Below, piece by piece: positions 20,945 through 31,683 of a DNA stretch of 64,000 nucleotides. The translations under genes were made by a program, and so were the position numbers. Each line of letters begins with the position of its first letter. The stretch's first letter is position 1. This DNA is from Chrysopilus asiliformis (Eukaryota; Arthropoda; Insecta; Diptera; Rhagionidae): NCBI GenBank assembly GCA_964034945.1, contig OZ035960.1:88563848-88627847 (forward strand), written 5' to 3'. The notes under the pieces are model-generated. The model ran no database searches and had not been told where the DNA came from. It saw nothing but the letters and a program-made list of their open reading frames with translations.

Positions 20945-21756
20945 TAGCAAATTGATAGCAAAATGATTAAAAAATACAGCATTTTTACCAATTCGTTTAA
21001 TTTGAGATCATACCACATTTTTCTGACACACAAACTTAGATTCATTGAGTTTATTATTACGAAATGATGAAAAAAATCGATAAAATACCAGAAAATATTA
21101 TTTAAAAAATGGACATTGTGTCAAATTTTGAAAAAAATATTTTCTTGAAAAGCATTTTTCGATTTTGATAGTAACTAAGATTTTTTTATAAGTTCTACAT
21201 AGCAGAACTATCGTAATTTTATAATTTTGTTTTGACATAAATTTGTTGAAGCTATAAATTTTTTTGGGAATATTTTTAAATGAATTTTTTTTTTGATTTT
21301 TTGAGAACATTTGAGCGGACATTGTTTAACAAAATTTTTAGAATTCAGTGGACTTTTTGACAAAATGTAAAAAACGGTGTTTTTGTTGAAAATTCTGGAA
21401 AAAACTGAACCTTACTACATTTTTTACGCGATTGTTTATGCATAAGGGGGAAAGGGTTTGACAGCTTAAAAAAATATCGTAACTATGGGAAATATGTTTG
21501 GTCGTAGAAATACTGCATTTGGTCACTTTCAAAGTTATTGGAAAACCGTTCCTAATGAAGTTTACATAAGGCACACAATTGCAATAACTTTAAAATGGAC
21601 AAGTGCGGTTTTGTTGCCAAAATACATCGATTCTGCTTAAATTTTTAAGCTAAATGGAATTGTAGAGTGAGAATGGGAAGCAATTTTGATGCTTTCCTCG
21701 AATTGGTTCTCATTTCCACCTCAGTTTTTTTTCTCAAAAAGCAGTGACGTACGATA
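20945..21756. other. unassigned AT-rich sequence
   Basis: No recognised gene; repeated GACATTGTGTCAAA- and GACATTGTTTAACAAA-like words occur near 21113 and 21319. Confidence 0.35.
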
Positions 21757-21975
21757 AAAGTAGGGAGGGGGGATAGGAGGATAAGAGGGGTGGATAGGGG
21801 AAAGGAGAGATGATAGGAAGATAAAAGAGGAGGATAGGGGAAAGGTGAGGTGATAGGAGGATAAAAGAGGTGGATAGGGGAAAGGGGGGGGGTGATAAGA
21901 GGATAAGAGAGGTGGATAGGGGAAAGGGGGGGGGCGATAAGAGGATAAGAGAGGTGAATAGGGGAAAGCGGGGAG
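21757..21975. repeat. G-rich tandem repeat, about 40-bp unit, five copies
   Basis: Each unit reads approximately GGTGGATAGGGGAAAGG, then GGTGATAAGAGGATAAGA. The plus strand carries several runs of four or more G per unit, the minus strand long CCCC and TCC runs. Open frames across it on either strand are an artefact of the repeat. Confidence 0.9.
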
Positions 21976-22029
21976 GGAGAAATCAAAATTGCCAGAATTT
22001 GATGAAGCTTTCGGATACAAAAATATCCT

Positions 22030-22145
22030 TCGACGCAGCTTTTAACTCTTGACTTTTTACTATGAATCGAAACGCGATTCTGACTGTTACTGCAGGAAAT
22101 TTGAAGCCAGCATATGGCGAAGTCAAGAGGTAAAAGCTGCGTCGA
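22030..22145. repeat. inverted repeat with 24-bp arms
   Basis: CGACGCAGCTTTTAACTCTT near 22030 faces a reversed right arm CGACGCAGCTTTTACCTCTT near 22145, both followed by GAC. The centre is unique. Possibly the ends of a short MITE. Confidence 0.55.
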
Positions 22146-22426
22146 AATCGAAAGACAGAGACGCGTCGGAATACATGATTGCTGCCAAGATGATTTTTTA
22201 AGCAAAATTATTTTGAAAAAACCAGTGCACAATCCCAAGTAGGGAACTTCGTAAAACCGGTTTATTGTCAAGGAATTTCAATTGGCTTTGTTCTGGTTAT
22301 ATTGTTCTCGTCTTGCCTGTAATTTTGACAGTTTCGTTCATGGCCTGGCGCCTGGATCGGCTAATCTAAACAGGCACTTTCATTCTATTTCTTTTTGTGA
22401 CCAAATCCTGACGCTCAAACAAACGA

Positions 22427-22541
22427 AGGAAAGGAAAGGAGGAGGCAAAGGTGCCGTCAAGATTTTGGAGGTTCACAATTTCTGGGTATGAAAATTGTAA
22501 AACTTTCAAAAACTTGACGGCACCTTCGCCTCCTCCTTTCT
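22427..22541. mobile_element. hairpin element with AGGAGGAGGC ends
   Basis: GGAGGAGGCAAAGGTGCCGT at the left pairs with a reversed right end GGAGGAGGCGAAGGTGCCGT, then CAAGATTTTGGAGGTTCACA against CAAGTTTTTGAAAGTTTTAC. Arms are about 50 bp around a short loop near 22484-22494. Confidence 0.65.
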
Positions 22542-23619
22542 GATTTGTAAAATGTGAAAAGAGTGTAAAAACACTAAGAATTCGAGATTCGCACAATTTG
22601 AACACCCGGAAGCACTTTTGAAAATGTTGAATAAATTCTAAGCAGAAACCGCACACGAAAAAATTTTATTTTTCAATGAAAATACCCTGAAAAAATTCAT
22701 AGCTTCAAGAAATTTTTAAAAAACAAAATAAATTAAAGAAAAAAAAATGGTAAATGATTTAACATACCATAAAAATCGCGCGCACACAACAATAGGAAGT
22801 TATGGTTGTTCATTTTTTAGTCCAAAAACTATAAGATTTCTTCAATAAATTAGATAAATTGTAATATTTTAGATTTAAAAAAATCACTACTATTTAACAC
22901 TGGCCGCAAATGCAGAAATTTAAACAAAAGACGCACAGTGGGTTCGAAATAAATCCTAAGAAATTTCAATTTATTTAATTAAACAATTTAAAAACACGAA
23001 AATCATTTAATTAAATAAATTTTATGGGATAAAATTGGAGATATTTTCTTGTTGTTGTAAATTTTAGTATGACAGAATATTCTACAATATATATATATAT
23101 ATTTTAAATGTACCTAAATAACTAGTGTTCATACATAGGCGTAGTTTTGAGTTTGTTTGTTTTGCTTGTTTGTTTTTTTTAATAACTTTTTACATAAATA
23201 AATTAGTTGATTAAATATAAATAAAAAAAATAATATTTCTAAATAATAAGAAAGAATATAATATAGAAAAGAACATTCGAATATATTTCGTTACCTTTTT
23301 TTTCAAAAGAAATTTTCGTTTTTGTGTTTTATAGAAGTTTCAAAACAGTCAGAGTGTTGCCAGCGCAAAATAACGACAGAAAAAAAAGGTTGAAAAATGT
23401 TGGGAAATTTCAAAAAAGAAACTCCTAAGTAAAAAAATTTAAATGTAGATTTTTTTTAAATATTTAAAAAAAAATAATAATTAATAGTAAATAATAATAA
23501 TAATTATTATTATGATATCTAAAATAAAATAGTAATTATTTTAATTATGTATAATTAGAAAATTTGAAAAAAAAAAAATTTATTAAATATAATTATTATG
23601 ATTAAAAATAAAAGAAACA
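22542..23619 (-). other. AT-rich sequence just downstream of Delta, probable 3' UTR
   Basis: It follows the Delta stop codon on the minus strand and has no gene of its own. AATAAA hexamers on the minus strand occur from 36 bases after the stop (23579-23584) onward and are too frequent in this AT-rich DNA to choose a polyadenylation site. A (TA)n run lies near 23087-23102. The extent of the UTR is not readable from sequence alone. Confidence 0.4.
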
Positions 23620-25321
23620 CTACATATGTGACGGACTACAGATAGGCCTCTGTGACACTGAACCCGTTACCACAGGCGAAGTGCCGGTTAATCCCGCTAG
23701 GCTCGCGGCGACATGCTGCACCGCCTGCTGCTGCTGTTGTGCAGTGACCGACGACTGCCATCTGGGATTGCAGAACGTCGCCGGATTACCGAGCACCGAT
23801 ATCCGCTTGTCATCGAGCATATACTCTTTGGCTGAGGCGGGTATTACCTGTGAGGCGCGATGCATCACCGATGGATCCGTATTGAGCTGCTTCTGCGATT
23901 TGGCACGCTGCAGTTGCGGTTGCACCATAATCGAGCTAAAGCAGTCCGTATTCGCGTTGTTATCGCTATAATTGGACATGGCAGCACCGTATAGGCTTTG
24001 GCTCATCAGGCAATCGTCGACGCTAGCCGAACTGGAGATGTTATTCACGCTTTTGTCCCATGTGTTCTTGATTATGGTCGGATTCGTGTTGTCGAATGTG
24101 AGGCCAGTGCTCGAGCTACGTTTCGATGACATCGAATTGCCATGATGCAGCGTTGCGCTAGCGTTTTGTTCATTCTGTTTCCTCGCCTCGGCGTCGTCCT
24201 TCTCTTGTGCCCTCTTTCGCTTCCTTTTCATGCAGATTACGACGCATGCGGCTATCACCGCCACCACTGGCATCGCAACGGATAGGATAGCTATTAGCAC
24301 AACTTGACCTCCCGATAGCCCGTCATCTTGTCCGGCGTGGGTAGATTCAAATTGTCTCGCATCGTATGTCGCCGAATACGCCTCCTCGTCACACTGGAAC
24401 CCGCGAAACCCGCCGGGACACACACAATGAAAGCTGTTGACGCGATTCAGGCAGGTGGCACCATTTCGACACGGCCCCGAACTGCACTCGTCGATATCGG
24501 TACTGCAGTCCTTCCCCGTAAATCCAGGTCGACACGCACACCTGTAGTCATTGTTCAAATTCGTGCAGGAGCCGCCATTGGCGCAGGGTTTCGTCAGGCA
24601 TAGATCGACTTTTTCACCACACAGCAGACCGATAAAGCCCGGCACACACTGACACCGGAACTGATTCACCATGTCGATGCAGACGCCACCGTTTAGACAC
24701 GGATTCCCTTGGCAATCGTCGATGTTGTCGCTGCAGTGCTCGCCCGCGAATCCCGATTGGCACAGACACTGAAACTTGTTGCCCTTATTTACGCAGGATC
24801 CACCGTTCATGCAGGGATTCGGACTGCAGTCGTCCACCTGAATTTCGCAATTCACCCCGCTAAATCCTTCCGGGCATTCACACTTGAATCCAGTCTTTGT
24901 GTCGCGACACCGCCCATGAAAACACGGTCGATCGGCACACGTCATCATCTTCGATTCGCAGTGGCGTCCCATCCAAAATGTCTGGCAATCGCATCGGTAC
25001 GTTTTGTTGAAAATGTCATCAGTGCAGTTGCCATTATTTAGGCATGGTGAATCATCGCAGCTGTGCATCTCGCGGTCGCAATCGATGCCGGTAAATCCTG
25101 GCGCACACTGGCACGTGTACAGTCCTTGTCCGGTATTAAAACATGTGCCGCCATTTTGGCAGGGCTTGTGATTCGTACAGTAGTTGAGATCCTGATTGCA
25201 GAAGAGGCCACCCCAGCCTTCTTTGCACATACAGCCCCACGGTTCTTCGCACGTTCCATGAACACAGCCCGGATAGGGTTCGCATTCGTCGCAGAGAGCT
25301 CCACGCCAACCTGGTTGACAT
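23620..25321 (-). CDS. Dl: Delta, last coding exon: EGF 1 end to EGF 9, membrane segment, cytoplasmic tail
   Basis: This exon encodes 566 residues and the TAG stop of the Notch ligand Delta, a type I membrane protein presented to Notch on neighbouring cells. It begins after a TTGTTTCAG acceptor, with one base completing the split lysine codon. In order it holds the end of EGF 1 (CQPGWRGALCDEC), EGF 2 (PYPGCVHGTC...), and EGF 3 to EGF 9 with regular six-cysteine spacing; several carry the calcium-binding form (IDECSSGPC, VDDCSPNPC). A hydrophobic segment follows at 24232-24306, then a KRKRKR stop-transfer cluster. The tail keeps NEQN (24163-24174), which matches the NxxN Neuralized-binding motif known in insect Delta, then KNTWDKSVNN, RAKSQKQLNTDP, KRISVLG and a terminal PSHM as in dipteran Delta. 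A short Gln run sits near the end. No stop or frameshift is present. Confidence 0.97.
24163..24174 (-). other. NxxN Neuralized-binding motif (NEQN) in Delta tail
   Basis: Four codons read N-E-Q-N, 19 residues after the membrane segment and its basic cluster. In Drosophila, an NxxN motif in this part of Delta is needed for binding by the E3 ligase Neuralized, which promotes ligand endocytosis. The motif is seen directly; the function is transferred from the family. Confidence 0.7.
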
Positions 25322-27020
25322 CTGAAACAAGCAAATTGAGATAACGTTAGTTAAAATATTATTTTTTTTGTTACTGTTGTTAGCTGTATGAAGAATAGAA
25401 ATCGACATGCACCACTTGGTAAATGAATGCAAAAGGGGAAGAGAGGTCTACAAAGGCGCATGATCACCGGTGATTAAGTTATGCTCAACATACTGGATCG
25501 AAGGGGTGCGAGAGAGGGGGAGGGGGCACTTCTTCAAAAGTTCAGTCTAACAAGCGTCAGGGAAATCTCGATGGTACTTTGAACCCCAACTTGGAACTGC
25601 ACCACTGGCGTCAATGAACGATCGGACAGTAATGTTATCGATCGAAACAAACGGTAACCTAGTTGTCAATGGCGTCAATTTATCGCGATCACCTGAGACC
25701 CGCCGTTGTGTATCAGATTGAAGGTTTAGCGATCATATTTCCTAAAGATCGTTAGATCTTAGGTTTGCTGACCACCTGAACCAATCAGGGATCTCTTCTA
25801 TAGTGATCGCAACCGATCAACCACACTTGCTGCGCGCGTATTTGCATCGTACAATCAGACAACGCTTCTTAACTCACACGTGAACCTAGGGCCACGCCGC
25901 CGCATGGTTGTTCGTCGACCGCGACTTTAATGAATGAATGAATGAATTATGGCGATCACTTCATCCGATCTTGCGGCGATTTCGGATAAGACACACATTG
26001 GACAACCCTACAATTTCTCCGAACTACAAGCGCGATTATCATCAGATTGGATAGATACTTATGAGGTCGTCTCCGACCGTTTGTCTGATGTGAATGTGAA
26101 CTCATCGCCGGTTCTGATATGGTAGTGATTTTTTTGTGTTTCGTTTTTCAGTTGACGAAATAACAAATGGTCGAAAAAATTAATATTTAAATTCAATAAA
26201 CAAATGTACAATGATGAAGTTATGCATACCAATTGATAGACGATGGAGTGATCCATCGGTGGGGGCTTGAGGCGAGTCGGATTTTTCAAGCTAATTTTGT
26301 CATTTGGTTCTCACGTAAGTTATTTTGAGAATTGGATTGAATTTGTGGACATTGGGGAGGTATGGTGGGGGCATACAGGCTAGCAAATTAATAGCACAAA
26401 TTATGTGCACGCATTATTTTATGTGATTTCATTGTGTCTTCACGTATGACGAAATGAAATTTTTGCGGTTAGGTTGAGGGTTTGTCGATGATTGCTGGGA
26501 AAAAAGGCTTCTTCGATTGTGGCTAGTGTTTGTTTAAGAATTAATTGGTTTTGTCCAGTTAGATAGAACCCTAAATGCTAAAAGCCACAAAATGTCATTC
26601 GAAATCTTGTGATAAGATCTGGTTGTCCAAAAAAGGCCGTTCTTGTATTTTTTCGCAGATTTCAATCTTGTATCTTTTCCACGATTTCAATCAGCCATAA
26701 TCTATTAGAGGCAATTTTGTATTTTTCTGAAAACCTCTAAAAATACTCTCTTAGAAACTTGAAAAATTGGAGAGCGTTAGAAGATTCATAGAATGAAAAG
26801 ATTTCAACCGATCGATGCTTTTCTTATTAGTCATTGGGATCAATTCAGTTCCGAAAATACAATTTGTACCACCTTTCTCTACACCCCTTGTACCACTTTT
26901 CTGTACACGAAACTTTCTGTGAATGCCCCAAAAATTTAAATCTCTGTAAAATATTTTTTGGCTAACGAAAATTTGAAACATTTTTTAGGAGACCGACTTT
27001 TAAAAAAGTCCACGACCGCT
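25322..27020 (-). other. Delta intron, 5' of last exon; GATC-dense part
   Basis: First part of the 11,776-base intron (25322-37097) that separates the 61-nt exon from the last exon. Between 25455 and 26050 GATC occurs unusually often, commonly as GATCAC, GATCGC or CGATC. No element ends were found here. The rest to 27020 is unremarkable AT-rich sequence. Confidence 0.6.
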
Positions 27021-27835
27021 CTCTCTCTCTCTCGGATCTGAGGCCTCTAAATTACGCCGCTGGATAAATACGATACAAAATTTGCAGTACGAGAGAGAAA
27101 GGAGAGAAGAAGAAAAAGAGAGCAAAACAGGGAGACAGGGAACTATAGAGGATGAGAGAAGAGAGTAAAAGAGGGACCAGAGGGAAAAAGGAAAGCAGAA
27201 AGAGAGCAAGATAAGGAGAAAAGGCCAAAAGAGGGAGAGATAAGGAGGAAGGGAGATGGGTAGAGACATGGTGAGACGAAAAAGAGATAGGAAGAAAGGG
27301 TGAGGAAGAAAGAGATTGGAAGAAAGAGAGAGGAAGAGAGAGGGAGAGAGAGAGGGAAAGGAAGAGAGACAGGAAGAGGAATAGGAAGAGAGATAGGAAG
27401 TGAGAGAGAAAGAGAGATAGGAAGTGAGAGAGGAAGAGAGATAGGAAGTGAGAGAGAGAGGAAGACAGATAGAAAGATAGAGAGAGAAAGAGAGGAAGGA
27501 AGAGAGATAGAAAGAGAGAGAGAGGAAGGAAGAGAGAGGGAGAGAGTAAGAGAGACAAAAAGAGAAATAGGAAGACAGATAGGAAGAGAGATAGGAGGAG
27601 AGTGAGGAAGAGAGAGAAGGGAGAGAGAGGAAGAGAGATAGGAAGAGAGAGAGAGAGAGGAAGAGAGGTAGGAAGAGAAAGGAAGAGAGAGAGGAAGAGA
27701 GAGAGAGGAAGAGAGAGAGGAAGAGAGATAGGAAGAGAGAGGAAGAGAGATCGAAATAGAGAGAGATAAGAAAAGAGAACGAGAGAGATATCAAGAGAAA
27801 GAGTGAGACAGAGTGAGAGAGAAAGAGGAGAAATC
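27021..27835. repeat. 0.8-kb GA-rich low-complexity tract
   Basis: The plus strand is nearly pure purine, built of GGAAGAGAGATAGGAAGAGA-like words with continual variation, so the Delta transcript would carry an equally long UC-rich tract. The two long open frames on the minus strand (Ser/Leu/Phe repeats) and one on the plus strand (Arg/Glu repeats) are artefacts of this composition. GAGAG, the core of GAGA-factor sites, is present many times. Confidence 0.9.
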
Positions 27836-28400
27836 ATGAGAACCAGCTTATAAAAACCCCCCAAAGCATATTCGGTTTTCCCAACCAGTGCGTTACCCAC
27901 AAAGCCATTTTTCCTTATCAGAAAATCCTTTGGCTGATGAAATTGGGAACTTTTTTGAATATGACTCAGTTATTATGTGAAAAGCTACAGAGAAATACCA
28001 CAAATATCAACAAACGTAATAAAATATGGAAGTAACTGAAAGCGTGCAATGCATTTATTAGTATTCATGATTTTGTTCTGGAATCAAAGAACATTTCAAG
28101 GAATAAAAAGTTGCCTGATTAAATGCAAGTCACACACAAAAAACGGTAGGTCGTCACTCGTCGCAATCACGCTACGTACATTGAATTAAAGTTTTAGTAC
28201 ATTTTTTTTTGTTTTTGTTAAATGTTAGCTTCTCATAATGTGAGAAATATGCCAAATGTAAGTAATGATCATGCCTTAAAGGTCAGAACAGACAACAATG
28301 TATTTGTTTTTTTGCGGTGAAATGGATTGTGTTTAGGTTTTTTTTCGTCAGATAAACGTAATTGAATTTATTGTGAGGTTGACGATTATTGGTGGTTAAA
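27836..28400 (-). other. unremarkable Delta intron sequence
   Basis: No gene or element recognised. Confidence 0.4.
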
Positions 28401-28442
28401 TCAACGGTTTTTCAGTAAAAACATTTACTGAAAAGCCGTTGA
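28401..28442. repeat. 19-bp hairpin
   Basis: TCAACGGTTTTTCAGTAAA and TTTACTGAAAAGCCGTTGA are reverse complements except for one position, around the loop AACA. The stem is too short for a typical animal microRNA precursor. Confidence 0.6.
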
Positions 28443-30832
28443 GACATTAAATTTTTAAAAATTTTGACTGTCAAGGCCTTGTTTTCACGTGACTTTTACA
28501 TTAAGTTACAGGTGCTTTTTTGGAAGTTTTAGGTGCAGTTCTGAGAGCAAAAAGGCGAAGTTGAGAGAAAATAGGTGAAATAAGTTGAGAGCAAATAATT
28601 TAAAAGGGTGGTTTTTTTTTGCAAAATATCAGTCACAAAAGTTTCCCTGGACTGGTTTTATGTAAACGAACCTAAAAACAGTTTAAGGCAATTTCTCTGA
28701 AAACTGTGCCAGTTCAACATTTACCTGCACGATCAGTGATCTTCACTTTGACTATACGCTACTGCCAAGCGATCACACATGGTAAAAATTAATATTTAGT
28801 CGATCACGGGTGACAAAATGAATTTAATTTGGTTGGAAAGAAGAAGAAGAAAAAACCAACAAGCAAACCACTGAATGTCATCAAATGGAATTTCTTCATT
28901 GTTGACGATCATCACCAGCCACGATCACTAAAAATGTGAATGAAGTTGCATTCTGAATTGACGTTTAAGGTTCGGAACGCCACAAATCGTGAGAAATGAT
29001 CTTCGAAAATGGTCACACAAAAGCAATACGAGCATAAATATTGCAAGCCGCATTACGTTTATTGCTCGTACGTTTTATGTTTTAAAAAAAAGCAAAAAAC
29101 TACTGAACCTCAAGTCAAGCACTAAGCCGTAAGTCGGTAGTCAATCAGCAGAGCGTCTTAGCGATCTTTTCCGTTCATTTTTTGTCTTTTGTCGAGTACA
29201 CCTCAACTGGTCTTCAGATCTAAACTAAACCGAAATGAACAGGACAGAAAAAAAAGTAGTACTTCTTTAAATACTTTTGGCACAATTCACATTCGAAATG
29301 GGTATAAAAAGAAGGCATTGAAAAAATTTTAATTGAAATTAAGATGGGCAGGAGAAAGAATCTCTGAAGTAACTTCAAGTTGGCATAAGCATTTTTTTTC
29401 CGATGATGAAAAGGAAAGATTCAAATAAACAACGACAATACTTGATGGTAAATGAAGAAATGTAATGAACAACAAATCAAGACGAATAACCATAAGAATG
29501 AGATTATTTTCTACTGTTGGCTGGCAGATCTTAACAATAATCGTTTGGCACAGCGGCAGCATAGCTAAGATCCAACATAATAACGTCGAAACATATCGCA
29601 CATATTATAATGCGAAATTAACTGCGGATTGGGAAGGAAGGATTCTGATTTCGATATGTTTTTAAAGCCTATGCCAAACCAAACTAAACCATCGGCAGAT
29701 GAATTAATCATTTTTGATTACCATCGTTTGTAATAAAAGACAAGAGCAATTTCTTGATTAGATTTTCTTCTAGAATTTCTGTCCAAGTTGCGACTTCGTC
29801 GTCATCGTCGCCGTCTCCGTCTTCTCGATGACTAACTAAACTTTAGAAGATTTCTCTGCTTGATTCTTGGCTTAGCATGAATTTCTCTGATGATTTTTTT
29901 TTGTTGTTATTATTATTATTAAGTGGTTTTTGGCGAACGAATCCCCGACGTTTGGGTGCTTAAGATGACATTGAACTTGGATGAATCTCTCGTTGTAAAT
30001 CATTTATTTTTATGGTCTAGTGTCGCCTCATTATGGATTTTTGTTTTTGCCGGAAGTTTTCCCTCGGCCTAGCCACAAAGTAGGGAAATTCTTTTCTTAT
30101 TTATTACAAGTTGTTCAATTTGACTTTGAAAAAATCACGCAAATTTCAATAGAAAGTCAGAAGCTTTACGTAGGCCTGGTTGCATTTTCTAGCTGAATTT
30201 TATTGTAATTGTTTTGGTGGTTTTACTAATTGCATTTGGTTTGCGACTACTAAGTCGAGGCTGTTTTTTGGGTGCAGTGGAGGTTCCCATCGAATTCCAT
30301 TGCTTGAAATGTTCAGATCAATAAATTGCAGCTGAATGTTTAAACAATTGTGGTTGGGAAAATTAAATCTCTTTTTTATATTGGCGATAATTTAGAAAAA
30401 ACCAAGTTTTTTTTTGCAGGTAAGGTAGGTGTTGTGGTTTTGCAATCCAGTGAAGAAAACGTTTAATTTTATTTAAGAAAAATTGGGAGAAAAAAAATTC
30501 CAAGAAGTTTCAAAAGCAATTATCAGTTTTACAAAACTTTTACTACTAAAAAGTAGAAACAACGTAAGTCGGGGTAAATGGCGTAAAGCGAATCCATATT
30601 GCATCCACTTAGTTTTCTAGTAAGTTTCAAATTTTTCAATCGAAATTACGCTTGGGAACCACCACAAAATGGTAAAATTTTTTTTGCTTTTTTCTTAATT
30701 TTTTTGTAGCGTAAAACGAAGCAATGTAAGTAAAAAGCGTACTGCATTGCGCGGAGTTAGGATATTAGGGAACAGAATATAAGAAACAAAAAAGTAAAAA
30801 TCAACAGCTAGTTATTTGGACTAAAGTTGCTA
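28443..30832 (-). other. Delta intron with a second GATC-dense patch
   Basis: Between 28729 and 29000 GATC recurs as in 25455-26050 (GATCAGTGATC, GCGATCACAC, CGATCACGG, ACGATCATCACC). The remainder has short trinucleotide-like runs (CGTCGTCATCGTCGCC near 29797) and no recognised gene. Confidence 0.5.
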
Positions 30833-30979
30833 CACGGTAAAAATTTTTGGGCTAAATTTTAATCTTTCTTGTATACAGTTCTACACCGAAAAAAGATTAA
30901 AATTTGATCTCGCAAAAGATTATTTTTTTCAACCTTTTTTTTTATTAAAACGTGATCCAATTTTAATACTTTAACCGTG
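30833..30979. mobile_element. TA-flanked MITE with CACGGTNAAA ends
   Basis: The left end is TA|CACGGTAAAAATT and the right reversed is TA|CACGGTTAAAGTATTAAAATT; internal AGATTAAAATTTGATC and AAATTTTAATCTTT words face each other. At 147 bp it is non-coding. TA flanks indicate a Tc1/mariner-type mobilisation by inference. Confidence 0.6.
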
Positions 30980-31125
30980 TACGGACACCAACATCCGCAA
31001 TTGCGGATCGATCGCATCGTTTTTCACATCCGCAAGCGCACCTACATCTGGAGATGTCAAAAAACCACGACCTCAGAAACCTTGATTTGGAGACTCAAAA
31101 GATGCAAATATTTATATTTTAAATA

Positions 31126-31683
31126 AAGGGTCTTTCAACAAGGACATAACAATTTTGTATTTTAATAAAAACGCACCCTAAAACTTTTTTTATGATCTGG
31201 CAATGCTAAAAAGTCAGTCAAGGTTTACATTTTTATCATGGTGAAGTTCACGAACGAGCAACGTTTGGAAATTATTAAAATTTAATACCGAAATTTTGAG
31301 TCGGTGGTCGCAATCGTGTAATCTCGAGAAATGGTCCGGTCGAATGGCCACCTCGCTCATGCGATTTAACGCCGTTGGATTTTTTTTTATGGGGTTATGT
31401 TAAGTCGTTGGTGTATGCCAACAAGCCAACAACGTTAGAGCTCAGGAACAATATCGAACGCGAAATTGCCAACGTTCCGGCCGATATGTGTGGAAGAGTT
31501 ATGGAAAATTGGCTCCAAAGAATCAATCAGCAAACGTGCTCGCGGTGGCCATATGAACGACTTCGAATTTCATACTTAAATGTAACATGTCCACTACACC
31601 TGGAATAAATTTCAGCCCGATATCTCAATTATTCTGTGTTTTATTTAAATACAACATTGTTATGTCCTTGTTGAAAGACCTGA
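31126..31683 (+). mobile_element. mariner-like element, strongly deleted second copy
   Basis: The ends are TA|AAGGGTCTTTCAACAAGGAC and, reversed, TA|TCAGGTCTTTCAACAAGGAC, both followed by ATAACAAT. The body has only the first and last parts of a transposase. It shares the GGTCTTTCAA-AAG-AC terminal core with the element at 16126-17303 but its protein differs, so they are related subfamilies. It lies in the Delta intron in opposite orientation to Delta. Confidence 0.85.
31239..31607 (+). pseudogene. mariner-like transposase remnant
   Basis: It opens MVKFTNEQRLEIIKI, hits a TAA, and after a large deletion continues with PVEWPPRSCDLTPLDFFLWG (third catalytic acidic residue in the LTPLDFFLWGY motif), YVKSLVYANKPTTLELRNNI and the tail VMENWLQRINQ. 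The first and second catalytic Asp regions are absent, so no enzyme can be made. Confidence 0.85.

Noticed and set aside
21645..22271. 208-codon and overlapping open frames with SPIHLSYPLI-like repeats
   Set aside because: They are generated by the G-rich minisatellite; no independent protein feature is present.
23579..23584. AATAAA on the minus strand 36 bases after the Delta stop as the polyadenylation signal
   Set aside because: The hexamer is frequent in this AT-rich DNA and would give an implausibly short UTR; transcript data would be needed.
27000..27900. Long open frames of Ser/Leu/Phe (minus) and Arg/Glu (plus) repeats
   Set aside because: They follow entirely from the GA-rich tract; every frame in such DNA lacks stops.
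28401..28442. Short hairpin considered as a microRNA
   Set aside because: A 19-bp stem with a 4-nt loop is too short for a normal pre-miRNA.
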